From the NCBI RefSeq assembly GCF_000719285.1, contig NZ_JOFS01000040.1, positions 1 to 61,851 on the forward strand: a DNA stretch of 61,851 bases, written 5' to 3'. Below, piece by piece: positions 32,763 to 41,069 of this stretch. Both the position numbers and the translations under genes were made by a program. The notes under the pieces were generated by a model. The model saw only the letters and a program-made list of their open reading frames with translations. It searched no databases and was not told where the DNA came from. This stretch comes from Streptomyces bicolor (GTDB lineage Bacteria > Actinomycetota > Actinomycetes > Streptomycetales > Streptomycetaceae). Within the stretch, counting starts at the first letter, position 1. Every line of letters begins with the position of its first letter.

Positions 32763-32930
32763 TCAGAGGTCGAACACGGCGCGGAGGCCGATCTCCACTG
32801 CTTCCATGATCCGCTCGCTGACGGGACCCAGGTCGTCGGTGAAGCGGACAGCGGAAAGTGTGCGGAACTCGCCGAGGACGATGCGCGGGGCCTCCGGCGA
32901 CGGGCAGTTCGTAGACGTGCCCCCGCGACG
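32763..32930 (-). pseudogene. Possible remnant of a PemK/MazF-type toxin gene
   Basis: In the 269-base gap between genes, the minus strand reads PRIVLGEFRTLSAVRFTDDL and then GPVSERIMEAVEIGLRAVFDL before a TGA (32763-32765). This resembles the C-terminal half of MazF-like toxins. Just upstream, another frame has RGHVYELPV, like a MazF N-terminus. No start codon joins them and most of the protein is missing. I see no other feature in the gap. The assignment rests on pattern memory only. Confidence 0.3.
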
Positions 32931-33011
32931 CTGCGGGCGCCGCAGGCTGTCGTGCGGTTGCTGACGGAGCTGGGCGAGCGGGCGCCGGCCGCCTGACCGG
33001 CGCCGTACGCG

Positions 33012-33407
33012 TCAGTCCGTGAGATCCACCCGGACCGTCAGCAGGTTCGTGCCGAACGCCCGCACCCCGACGCTGTTGAACCGAGGAAGACTCCGCAGAC
33101 GGGCGACCGGGTCGTCGTCCGGCAGCAGATGAGCCGTGCCGGTGTGCCACCGCCCCCGGATCCGCACCCGCACCCGCGGATCGGCCTTGATGTTGCGGAC
33201 GTACTGGGACTTCTCGCCGAACTCGGAGACCAGCCAGAAGGAATCACCGACCCGGCGGCCGCCCACCGGTGTCTGCCGGGGCAGGCCGGATGAGCGGCCC
33301 GTGGTCTCCAGGACCGTCTGGAGGGGGAGGCGGCGCAGGACCGGATTGCCGACGTGGCGCTGGAACGTGGTGGCGGCGCGGAACCGGAGGTCGCCGAGGC
33401 GGGGCAT
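33012..33407 (-). CDS. Deazaflavin (F420)-dependent nitroreductase-family protein
   Basis: This Ddn/DUF385-type split-barrel protein has 131 residues. Features are PLQTVLETTGRSSGLPRQTPVGGRRVGDSFWLVSEFG, KSQYVRNIKADPRVRVRIRGRWHTG and a C-terminal FGTNLLTVRVDL. Members bind F420H2 and reduce quinones, nitro groups or unsaturated ketones. The start is the ATG at 33407. It is a single gene, divergent from the nuclease/phosphatase gene at 33520. It is the second such protein in the window, with only moderate similarity to the one at 2445. Confidence 0.9.
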   Translation of the reverse strand: MPRLGDLRFRAATTFQRHVGNPVLRRLPLQTVLETTGRSSGLPRQTPVGGRRVGDSFWLVSEFGEKSQYVRNIKADPRVRVRIRGRWHTGTAHLLPDDDPVARLRSLPRFNSVGVRAFGTNLLTVRVDLTD

Positions 33408-33519
33408 GGTCTGTGAGTCTCCTGTCTCGTTCTGCTCTCGTTCTGGGTGTCACGGCGCGAACGTCGAACTGTTGCTTCAATGGTCCCCGACGCGGCGTGA
33501 CGAGAGCGGGTGGCTGCCG

Positions 33520-34347
33520 ATGCGGGTCGTGACCTGGAACCTGTGGTGGCGGTTCGGGCCCTGGGAGGCCCGCCAGAAGGCCATCCTCGCCGAGCTGCGT
33601 GACCTGCGCCCCGACGTCGTGGGCCTGCAGGAGGTGTGGGCCGCCGACGGAGAGAACCAGGCGGAGTGGCTGGCCGGCGAACTCGGCATGCACTGGGCCT
33701 GGGCCCCCTCACCCGCCCCCGACCGCTGGCGCCGCCGGATCGGCGACCCCACGGTCGACATCGGGAACGCCGTACTGAGCCGCTGGCCGGTCGTGGACCG
33801 GCGCACGCTGCGCCTCCCCGCCCCCTCGGAGGTCGACGACGGCCGCCTCGCCCTCTTCACCCGCCTGGCCACCCCCTCCTATGACATCCCGTTCTTCACC
33901 ACCCATCTCACCTCCGCCCTGCACGCCTCGGCCGTACGCTGCCGCCAGGTCACCGCGCTCGCGGAGTTCATCGCCGAGAACCGCGGCGAGACGCCCTTCC
34001 CCACCGTCGTCACCGGCGACTTCAACGCCTGGCCGGACTCCGACGAGATCCGCCTCTTCGGCGGCTACCGCACCGCGCCGGTCGTGCCCAAGCAGGTCTT
34101 CTTCGACGCCTGGCAGTACGCCGTCCCCGACGCCCCCTCCGCCACCTGGGACCGCGAGAACCCGTACGTCGCGGCGGGCCTGGAGCCGAGCGTGCGGATC
34201 GACTACATCCACGTGGGACCGCCGGGGGCGGGCGGGCTGGGGCATGTGCGGGGCGTGCGGCGGGCGGGGCACGGGCCGGTCGACGGCGTCTGGCCGTCCG
34301 ACCATGCGGCGGTGGTGGCGGATCTGGGGGACGGGCCGACGCCCTGA
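33520..34347 (+). CDS. Endonuclease/exonuclease/phosphatase family protein
   Basis: This EEP-fold metal-dependent phosphoesterase has 275 residues. The catalytic blocks are in order: RVVTWNLWWRFGPWEARQ (Asn), DVVGLQEVW (Glu), FFTTHLTSA (His), TVVTGDFNAWPDSDE (Asp/Asn) and WPSDHAAVVADL (C-terminal Asp-His). There is no signal peptide, so it is probably cytoplasmic. The substrate may be nucleic acid, an inositol phosphate or a sphingolipid and cannot be decided. The ATG at 33520 is chosen at the first strand of the fold. Confidence 0.92.
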   Translation: MRVVTWNLWWRFGPWEARQKAILAELRDLRPDVVGLQEVWAADGENQAEWLAGELGMHWAWAPSPAPDRWRRRIGDPTVDIGNAVLSRWPVVDRRTLRLPAPSEVDDGRLALFTRLATPSYDIPFFTTHLTSALHASAVRCRQVTALAEFIAENRGETPFPTVVTGDFNAWPDSDEIRLFGGYRTAPVVPKQVFFDAWQYAVPDAPSATWDRENPYVAAGLEPSVRIDYIHVGPPGAGGLGHVRGVRRAGHGPVDGVWPSDHAAVVADLGDGPTP

Positions 34348-34370
34348 TGGGCGACAGAACGCTGGGGACT

Positions 34371-34448
34371 TCTCCGCGACACCAGCGCTACGGACGTCTC
34401 CGCGACACCAGCGCTACGGACGTCTCCGCGTCACCAGCGCGACGACTG
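34371..34448 (+). repeat. Tandem repeat of 26 bases at the end of the DUF3592 gene
   Basis: There are two perfect copies of a 26-base unit (34371-34396, 34397-34422) and a third, diverged copy (34423-34448). The third copy encodes the C-terminal residues of the minus-strand DUF3592 protein. Each perfect copy carries the coding end with its stop (RRRP-stop), so the gene's tail has been duplicated downstream. Confidence 0.85.
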
Positions 34449-34884
34449 TCCCGATCCCCCCGATCACCAGCCCGATGCCCCCGAAGATCAACGGCAGCAG
34501 CCACAGCGAGGCGAATCCCTTGATGCGCGCGTCCCCGGGGGAGTCCGCGCGGTAGAGCACCTCGACCTGTTCGCCCACCTCGTACGACGGCGGATTGGAA
34601 CCCGTGGAGTCCCGGAACTTCCGCGGTGTGCCGTCCGCCGACGCGAACTCGATCACCGGGTACGCGACGGGGCCGTCGTTCGCCCGCTTCTTGCGACCTG
34701 CGCCGCTGTCGTTGTCCCGCCACTCCAGGGCCACCACCGTGCCCCGGGCGCGCTCCGCATCCATCAGGAACGAGACCGACACCCCCGCGAGGACCAGCCC
34801 GACGACCAGGAACAGCGCCCCGAACGCGATGGACCCGAACGTGACCCAGCGCCGGACACCCTGCCCACGCACCTGAACCTGCAC
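34414..34884 (-). CDS. DUF3592 membrane protein
   Basis: This protein of 156 residues has two membrane segments: VTFGSIAFGALFLVVGLVLAGVSVSFL near the N-terminus and LWLLPLIFGGIGLVIGGIGTVVALVTRRR at the end. Between them is an extracytoplasmic beta-rich domain (ARGTVVALEWRD, YPVIEFASADGTPRKFRDSTGSNPPSYEVGEQVEVLY) typical of DUF3592. The function is unknown. Its last codons lie in a 26-base tandem repeat. It is convergent with the EEP-family gene. Confidence 0.85.
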   Translation of the reverse strand: MQVQVRGQGVRRWVTFGSIAFGALFLVVGLVLAGVSVSFLMDAERARGTVVALEWRDNDSGAGRKKRANDGPVAYPVIEFASADGTPRKFRDSTGSNPPSYEVGEQVEVLYRADSPGDARIKGFASLWLLPLIFGGIGLVIGGIGTVVALVTRRRP

Positions 34885-35018
34885 GACATTCCCCTCACTC
34901 GTCCGAAGCGAGAGGGACGCTATCCCAGCCGGGCCGTACCTTGCGCGCCTCGCTCACCCACTGAGCCCGCCGGAGCACTGTCTTGCGGATCGCCCGCCAG
35001 GTGCGCAGGGAGTCCCAC

Positions 35019-36542
35019 TCATGTGCCCAGGAAGATCGGGTTCGTGAACGCCGCCAACGCCCCCGGCAACGGCCCCACCGCCGCCTCGTGCCGCAACTCC
35101 GCGCGTACGTACGCCGCGTACGAGGGCGTCGTACGCCACTCCACGACCCCGGACCCCGACACCGGCAGCGGCGCGCTCGTGAACAGTACGCCCTGGTCGG
35201 TGACGAAGCGGACGGTGCAGCGGGGCGCGCCGGTGGCTTCCAGGCGTACCGTCACCGGCGTGTCCCGGTCGACCTCCAACCGCCCGCCGATGCCCGCCTG
35301 TTCGCCCCGGCCGCCCGACACGGTGAACGACAGCGAGACGTTCTTGGACTCGGCGATGTACGACCGGCCCGCCCTGATGCCCTCCTGGATCGCCTCGCGG
35401 GTCAGGTCGTCGGCGAGGACGACCGTCTGGGGGGAGCCGACCGGGTCGGGGCTGCGGTGGGCGTCGCTGTTGCCCATCGCCGGGATCCAGTCGCGGCCCT
35501 TCTCGCGCACCGATGCGACCAGCATGCTGTCCCAGTCGGCGAGGGACACCTCGTCGTCCGGCGTCCACGGGCCGTTCCAGACCTCGATCGCGTCCGCCTC
35601 GCCGAAACCGAACTTCCAGTTGCAGCCGACGCAGGTGGCGTGCGGGTGGGCGGGGACGACCAGGCCGCCCGCGCGGCGGATCTGGCGGGCGAACTTGCCG
35701 AAGCGGTTGTCGCGCGCCCGGTAGCGCCAGTCGATGAACGTGCCCGGCTCGACGCCGAGGGCCACCACGTGGCCGTTGCGTGTCGTGATCTCCTCGCCCA
35801 GCATCACGAGCAGGTCGTCGCCCGCCACGTCGGCCCAGTGCGCGTGCGCCGAGTGCGTGTTGTGCTCCGAGCTGTTGATGAAGTCCAGGCCCGCCGCGCG
35901 GGCCAACGCCGCGATCTCCGCCGGGGTGCGCCGGCCGTCGGAGTACCAGGAGTGCAGGTGGCAGTCGCCCCGGTACCAGGCACGGCCCCGGCCCTTCGCC
36001 CGCTCCGGCGGGTACGTCGGCTCGACCACTTCACCGGGCTCGCCGTAGGTCAGCGTGATGGTGAGCTCGTACGGCAGTCCCTGCGGCGCCACCGTGTAGG
36101 GGCCCAGCGCGATGTGCCACGTACCCTCACGCACCGGACCCGGGAGGTACCCAGGCGTCGCGTCGTCCGTCCGGATGAAGAACTCCGTGCGTGCCCCGCC
36201 CGACCAGCCCCGGAAGCCACGGCCGCCGAGCTCGGTGCCGCGCCAGTCGAAGATGCCGATGTCGAGGGCGTTGCCCGGGGTGCCGGCCGGGACGGACGGC
36301 TTGTCGTAGGTGTAGGAGACCTTGATCTCCCGTACGCCGGACGGCACTTCGACCGGTACGTACACGAAGTCGGGGGAGCCGGGCGGCAGGGTGCCCCGCA
36401 CTGTGCGGGTCTCCGCGTCCCGGGTGTCGTCGGCGCCTCTCGCGAAGGTCACGCTTCCCAACGTAAGCGTGGCGGCGGCGCCCGTCACGAACAAGGCGCG
36501 TCTGCCCAGACCCGTGTGGCCCCCGTGGTGGTCCTCGCACAT
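35019..36542 (-). CDS. Secreted PHP-domain metallohydrolase (CehA/McbA family)
   Basis: This protein of 507 residues has a probable Tat signal (GLGRRALFVTGAAATLTLGSVTFARGA). An N-terminal beta domain precedes a PHP domain with the metal site CHLHSWYSDGRRTPAEI (HxH), FINSSEHNTHS, GEEITTRNGHVVALGV, VPAHPHATCVGCNW and GNSDAHRSPDPVG. CehA/McbA family members hydrolyse carbamates or phosphoesters, and this one would act outside the membrane. The ATG at 36542 is placed so that the twin arginines are about 15 residues in. It is a single gene with no obvious operon partner. Confidence 0.9.
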   Translation of the reverse strand: MCEDHHGGHTGLGRRALFVTGAAATLTLGSVTFARGADDTRDAETRTVRGTLPPGSPDFVYVPVEVPSGVREIKVSYTYDKPSVPAGTPGNALDIGIFDWRGTELGGRGFRGWSGGARTEFFIRTDDATPGYLPGPVREGTWHIALGPYTVAPQGLPYELTITLTYGEPGEVVEPTYPPERAKGRGRAWYRGDCHLHSWYSDGRRTPAEIAALARAAGLDFINSSEHNTHSAHAHWADVAGDDLLVMLGEEITTRNGHVVALGVEPGTFIDWRYRARDNRFGKFARQIRRAGGLVVPAHPHATCVGCNWKFGFGEADAIEVWNGPWTPDDEVSLADWDSMLVASVREKGRDWIPAMGNSDAHRSPDPVGSPQTVVLADDLTREAIQEGIRAGRSYIAESKNVSLSFTVSGGRGEQAGIGGRLEVDRDTPVTVRLEATGAPRCTVRFVTDQGVLFTSAPLPVSGSGVVEWRTTPSYAAYVRAELRHEAAVGPLPGALAAFTNPIFLGT

Positions 36543-36723
36543 GCTGCTGCTCCCCAGGTCGTCGTGAAGGACATGGCGTGGGTGGTGCAGTGGTGGTGCG
36601 TGCAACTCTCGTATTCAGCCGTGAACTGCCGTACAAGGGAAGGGAATCGGAAGCCAATCGGCAGCCGAGCGGTAGCCGACCGGTGGCACCGAAACCTTGG
36701 CGGCCCGTGGGCGGGAATCTGTG

Positions 36724-36735
36724 CCGACCGGTCGG
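36724..36735. promoter_or_regulatory. Palindrome in front of the luciferase-like gene
   Basis: This is a perfect 12-base palindrome, CCGACCGGTCGG, centred 44 bases before the ATG at 36774. A partial copy (CCGACCGGTGG) lies about 50 bases further upstream. It has the look of a TetR-type operator different from the TGACGGNCCGTCA class. Confidence 0.4.
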
Positions 36736-36773
36736 TATGGACATCGGAGCGGCCGCGCGGTACAGATGCAGTC

Positions 36774-37622
36774 ATGCGCATCTCCGTCACGATCTTCCTC
36801 ACCGACGAGAGCATCACCCCCATCCGGCTCGCCCGTGAGCTGGAGCAGCGCGGGTTCGCCGGGCTGTACCTTCCCGAGCACACCCACATCCCCGTCGAGC
36901 GCACCACCCCGTACCCGGCCGGCGGTGACCTGCCGCCCGAGTACGGCCGTACGCTCGACCCCTTCGTCGCCCTGGGCCAGGCCGCCGCCGTCACCGAACG
37001 GCTCGGTCTCGGCACCGGCATCACGCTGGTCGCCCAGCACGACCCGATCGACCTGGCCAAGCAGATCGCGACCCTGGACCACCTGTCCGGCGGAAGGTTC
37101 ACCCTCGGCCTCGGCTTCGGCTGGAATGTGGAAGAAGCCGCTGATCACGGCGTCACCTGGGCCACCCGCCGTGAACTCGTCCGGGACCGGATGGCCCTGA
37201 TGCGGGCCCTGTGGGCGGACGAACCCACCGCGTACGAGGGGGAGTTCGGTGCCGTACGCGCCAGTTTCGCCTATCCCAAACCGGCACAGAAGCCGCGCGC
37301 ACCCAAGGTCGTCGGCCCCCGCACGCTCATCGGCGGTGCCGCGGGGCCGAAGCTGTTCGCGCACATCAGTGAGTACGCGGACGGGTGGCTGCCGATCGGC
37401 GGGCGAGGATTGTCCGAAACCATCCCCCGGTTGCGGGCGGTTTGGGCCGATGCGGGGCGGGACCCCGAGGCCCTTCAGGTCGTGCCGTATGCCGTGTATC
37501 CGACGTCCGGGAAGCTCGCGCACTACGCGGAGTTGGGGATCGAAGAGGTCGTGGCGCAGCTGCCGTCGGCGGGGGAGGCCGGGGTGCTGCGGGTGTTGGA
37601 CGAGTATGCCGAGTACCTGTGA
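36774..37622 (+). CDS. LLM-class F420-dependent oxidoreductase
   Basis: This luciferase-fold protein of 282 residues belongs to the F420-dependent TIGR03619-like group. Features are RISVTIFLTDESITPIRLARELEQRGFAGLYLPEHTHIP, TERLGLGTGITLVAQHDPIDLAKQIATLDHLSGGRFTLGLGFGWNVEEA and a C-terminal GIEEVVAQLPS. It would perform a hydride transfer on an unidentified substrate. It lies just upstream of fbiC (167 bases, with the repeat copy C between). No TGACGGNCCGTCA site is present; a different palindrome lies at 36724-36735. Confidence 0.9.
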   Translation: MRISVTIFLTDESITPIRLARELEQRGFAGLYLPEHTHIPVERTTPYPAGGDLPPEYGRTLDPFVALGQAAAVTERLGLGTGITLVAQHDPIDLAKQIATLDHLSGGRFTLGLGFGWNVEEAADHGVTWATRRELVRDRMALMRALWADEPTAYEGEFGAVRASFAYPKPAQKPRAPKVVGPRTLIGGAAGPKLFAHISEYADGWLPIGGRGLSETIPRLRAVWADAGRDPEALQVVPYAVYPTSGKLAHYAELGIEEVVAQLPSAGEAGVLRVLDEYAEYL

Positions 37623-37645
37623 ACGAGCGGGCGGACAGCCCACCC

Positions 37646-37712
37646 AGGGGCGCGGGGCTGTATCGATATGCGGCTCCGCCGCGTGGGCGCGACCAGCCAC
37701 AACGAACCGGCA
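37646..37712 (+). repeat. Interspersed palindromic repeat, copy C
   Basis: This 67-base intergenic copy lies in the 167-base gap between the luciferase-like gene and fbiC. It matches copy A at all but a handful of positions, including the flanking AGCCACAACGAACC. It lies in the region where the fbiC promoter would be expected or just upstream of it. Confidence 0.92.
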
Positions 37713-37789
37713 CCCGGCTATGCGCCGACAGCCCCCAAGGCCACCCCCGTCCCGGCTGAACCGGCGGAGTCCGCTCGTATGCTCGAAGG

Positions 37790-40405
37790 ATGACGACTTC
37801 CGCGACCTCCGGAACCGGCTCCACCGACCGCCCCGGCAGCGGCACCGGCCCGACCGAGAACTCCATGCGTCGCGCCCTCAAACGCGCCCGGGACGGCGTC
37901 GCCCTCGACGTCTCCGAGGCGGCCGTGCTGCTCCAGGCCCGCGGCGAGGCCCTCGACGACCTCGCCGCGTCCGCCGGCCGGGTGCGTGACGCGGGCCTCG
38001 AAGCCGCCGGCCGGCCCGGCGTCATCACCTACTCGAAGAGCGTCTTCATCCCCCTCACCCGGCTGTGCCGGGACAAGTGCCACTACTGCACCTTCGTCAC
38101 CGTCCCCGGCAAGCTGCGCCGCGCCGGCCACGGGATGTTCATGTCGCCGGACGAGGTCCTCGACATCGCCCGCAAGGGCGCGGCCCTCGGCTGCAAGGAA
38201 GCCCTCATCACCCTCGGCGACAAGCCCGAGGACCGCTGGCCCGAGGCGCGGGAGTGGCTCGACGCGCACGGCTACGACGACACCATCGCCTACGTCCGAG
38301 CCATCTCCATCCGCATCCTGGAGGAGACGGGACTGCTCCCGCACCTCAACCCCGGCGTCATGACCTGGACCGACTTCCAGCGCCTGAAGCCCGTCGCCCC
38401 GTCGATGGGCATGATGCTGGAGACGACGGCCACCCGCCTGTGGTCCGAGCCCGGCGGCCCGCACTACGGCTCCCCGGACAAGGAACCCGCCGTCCGCCTG
38501 CGCGTCCTGGAGGACGCCGGCCGTTCCTCCGTCCCCTTCACGTCCGGGATCCTGATCGGGATCGGCGAGACGTACGAGGAGCGGGCGGAGTCCCTCTTCG
38601 CACTCCGCCGCGTCTCCCGGGCCTACCACGGCATCCAGGAACTGATCATCCAGAACTTCCGCGCCAAGCCGGACACCGCGATGCGCGGCATGCCGGACGC
38701 GGAACTCGACGAACTGGTCGCCACGGTGGCGGTGGCAAGGCTCCTCATGGGCCCGTCCGCCTGCCTGCAGGCCCCGCCCAACCTGGTCGACTCCGAGTAC
38801 GAGCGGCTCATCCGCGCCGGTATCGACGACTGGGGCGGGGTGTCCCCGCTCACCATCGACCACGTCAACCCCGAGCGGCCGTGGCCGCAGATCGAGGAGC
38901 TGGCCGAGCGGTCGGCCGCCGCCGGGTTCGCCCTGCGGGAACGTCTCTGCGTGTACCCGGAGTTCGTGCGGCGGGGCGAGCCCTGGCTGGACCCGCGGCT
39001 GCGCCCGCACGTCCGGGCGCTCGCCGACCCGGAGACGGGCCTGGCCCTGCCGGACGCGACGGTTGAGGGCCACCCGTGGCAGGAGCCGGAGGAGGCCTTC
39101 GAGGCGTCCGGCCGCACCGACCTGCACCGCACCATCGACACCGAGGGCCGTACGTCCGACCGCCGCGACGACTTCGACGAGGTGTACGGCGACTGGGGCG
39201 CCCTGCGTGAGGCGGCCGCGCCCGGGATGGCGCCGGAGCGCATCGACACGGACGTCCGCCAGGCGCTGCGGGTCGCGGCCGACGACCCGACCCGGCTGAC
39301 CGACGCCGAGGCGCTGGCGCTGCTGCACGCGGACGGGCCCGCGCTGGACGCCCTCTGCCGGGTGGCGGACGACGTCCGCAAGTCGGCGGTCGGCGACGAC
39401 GTCACGTACATCGTCACCCGCAACATCAACTTCACCAACGTCTGCTACACCGGCTGCCGCTTCTGCGCCTTCGCCCAGCGCCGCACCGACGCCGACGCCT
39501 ACACCCTCTCCCTGGACCAGGTCGCCGACCGCGCCCAGCAGGCCTGGGACGTGGGCGCGGTGGAGGTCTGCATGCAGGGCGGCATCCATCCGGACCTGCC
39601 CGGGACGGCGTACTTCGACATCGCGAAGGCGGTGAAGGAGCGCGTCCCCGGCATGCACGTCCACGCCTTCTCACCCATGGAGGTCGTGAACGGCGCCACC
39701 CGCACCGGCATGTCCATCCGCGAGTGGCTGACGGCGGCGAAGGAGGCGGGCCTGGACTCCATCCCCGGCACCGCCGCCGAGATCCTCGACGACGAGGTCC
39801 GCTGGGTCCTCACCAAGGGCAAGCTGCCGACGGCGACCTGGATCGAGGTGATCACGACGGCCCACGAACTCGGCATCCGGTCCTCGTCGACGATGATGTA
39901 CGGCCACGTCGACCAGCCCCGCCACTGGCTCGGCCACCTGCGCACCCTGGCCGGCATCCAGCAACGCACGGGCGGCTTCACCGAGTTCGTGACCCTGCCG
40001 TTCATCCACACCAACGCGCCGGTGTACCTGGCGGGCATCGCGCGCCCCGGCCCGACGGTCCGCGACAACAGGGCGGTGACGGCGATGGCCCGCCTCCTGC
40101 TTCACCCCCACATCCCCAACATCCAGACCAGCTGGGTGAAGCTGGGCACGGAGGGCGCGGCCGAGATGCTCCGCTCCGGCGCCAACGACCTGGGCGGCAC
40201 GCTGATGGAGGAGACGATCTCGCGGATGGCGGGCTCGTCGTACGGCTCCTACAAGTCGGTGCGCGACCTGGTGGCCGTCGCCGAGGCCGCGGGCCGCCCG
40301 GCCAAGCCCCGCACGACGCTGTACGGCGAGGTGCCGGAGGAACGGCAGCGGGCGGCGACCGCCTCGGACGGGCATCTGCCGGAGCTGCTGCCGGTGCTGG
40401 ACTGA
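37790..40405 (+). CDS. fbiC: FbiC: bifunctional FO synthase (CofG + CofH)
   Basis: This protein of 871 residues contains two radical-SAM modules that make FO (7,8-didemethyl-8-hydroxy-5-deazariboflavin) from tyrosine and a pyrimidine precursor, the chromophore of coenzyme F420. The CofG half (from about residue 75) has the cluster motif CRDKCHYC. The CofH half (from about residue 530) has CYTGCRFC, the tyrosine-processing part. FbiC fusions of this length are standard in actinobacteria. Three luciferase-like and two deazaflavin nitroreductase-like genes elsewhere in the window are possible F420 users. A terminator-like hairpin follows at 40442-40459. Confidence 0.97.
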   Translation: MTTSATSGTGSTDRPGSGTGPTENSMRRALKRARDGVALDVSEAAVLLQARGEALDDLAASAGRVRDAGLEAAGRPGVITYSKSVFIPLTRLCRDKCHYCTFVTVPGKLRRAGHGMFMSPDEVLDIARKGAALGCKEALITLGDKPEDRWPEAREWLDAHGYDDTIAYVRAISIRILEETGLLPHLNPGVMTWTDFQRLKPVAPSMGMMLETTATRLWSEPGGPHYGSPDKEPAVRLRVLEDAGRSSVPFTSGILIGIGETYEERAESLFALRRVSRAYHGIQELIIQNFRAKPDTAMRGMPDAELDELVATVAVARLLMGPSACLQAPPNLVDSEYERLIRAGIDDWGGVSPLTIDHVNPERPWPQIEELAERSAAAGFALRERLCVYPEFVRRGEPWLDPRLRPHVRALADPETGLALPDATVEGHPWQEPEEAFEASGRTDLHRTIDTEGRTSDRRDDFDEVYGDWGALREAAAPGMAPERIDTDVRQALRVAADDPTRLTDAEALALLHADGPALDALCRVADDVRKSAVGDDVTYIVTRNINFTNVCYTGCRFCAFAQRRTDADAYTLSLDQVADRAQQAWDVGAVEVCMQGGIHPDLPGTAYFDIAKAVKERVPGMHVHAFSPMEVVNGATRTGMSIREWLTAAKEAGLDSIPGTAAEILDDEVRWVLTKGKLPTATWIEVITTAHELGIRSSSTMMYGHVDQPRHWLGHLRTLAGIQQRTGGFTEFVTLPFIHTNAPVYLAGIARPGPTVRDNRAVTAMARLLLHPHIPNIQTSWVKLGTEGAAEMLRSGANDLGGTLMEETISRMAGSSYGSYKSVRDLVAVAEAAGRPAKPRTTLYGEVPEERQRAATASDGHLPELLPVLD

Positions 40406-40441
40406 GGAGGAACGCGCCACGGGGATCGGTACGATGATCCG

Positions 40442-40459
40442 ACCCCCGCTGGAGGGGGT
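40442..40459. terminator. Hairpin terminator after fbiC
   Basis: A perfect 6-bp stem, ACCCCC/GGGGGT, with a 6-base loop lies 36 bases after the fbiC stop and before the next gene. Confidence 0.6.
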
Positions 40460-40508
40460 TCCGTTGCCTTCCGTGGCGTTCCATAGCTTTTCGTAGCCGA
40501 GGAGATGC

Positions 40509-41066
40509 GTGCCCGTGCCTGCTCCCAAGGTCTGGGTGACCGGTCTGACGGTGGGAGCGATAGCCGCCGTCGCCGTCCTCGCCGTGCAGGCCGACAAGGG
40601 GCCGCATCCGACGGCCGCGGCGGCCCGCCCGAGCGCGTCGGCGACGGCGGACGCGAGCCCCGCCCCGACGAAGTCCGCCGGGCCCGCGGCCGTGCCGGAC
40701 GGCTCGGGCACGGGACGCCGGATCGTCTACTCCCTCGGCCAGAAGCGGGTCTGGCTGGTCGACGCGAGCGACGCGGCCCGCCGCACCTTCGCCGTCTGGC
40801 CCGGCACGGTCAGCCCGGACCTCGGCAGCTACACGGTGTCGTCACGCAACGACGCCACCACCGGCTCGGACGGCGTGGAGATCGAGAACATCGTCTACTT
40901 CGCCGCGAAGTCCGGTATCTCCATAGCCTTCTCCAACGCCGTGGACGGCTCCTCGCCGCCGCCCGCCGAGGGCAAGCAGACCGGCGGGGTGCGGATGCGC
41001 GCGGCCGACGGGGCGGCGTTGTGGGCGTTCGGGGAGACGGGCACGTCGGTGGTCGTGGTCAAGTAG
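40509..41066 (+). CDS. Secreted or membrane-anchored protein of unknown function
   Basis: This is a protein of 185 residues. An N-terminal hydrophobic segment (VWVTGLTVGAIAAVAVLAVQA) is followed by an Ala/Pro/Ser-rich spacer to about residue 65. The C-terminal domain, with RIVYSLGQKRVWLVDASDAARRTFAVWPG, IVYFAAKSGISIAFSNAVDG and ALWAFGETGTSVVVVK, looks beta-rich and resembles L,D-transpeptidase-like or beta-propeller fragments without their catalytic motifs. The start is the GTG at 40509. It is convergent with the pentapeptide-repeat gene, with a 3-base gap. Confidence 0.7.
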   Translation: MPVPAPKVWVTGLTVGAIAAVAVLAVQADKGPHPTAAAARPSASATADASPAPTKSAGPAAVPDGSGTGRRIVYSLGQKRVWLVDASDAARRTFAVWPGTVSPDLGSYTVSSRNDATTGSDGVEIENIVYFAAKSGISIAFSNAVDGSSPPPAEGKQTGGVRMRAADGAALWAFGETGTSVVVVK

Positions 41067-41069
41067 CGG

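Noticed and set aside
34983..37622. An 879-codon plus-strand frame over the PHP hydrolase
   Set aside because: It is antisense to 35019-36542. Only the part from 36774 has protein-family features.
40541..40555. CTGACGGTGGGAG as a further TGACGGNCCGTCA site
   Set aside because: It has one half-site only, inside a coding region.
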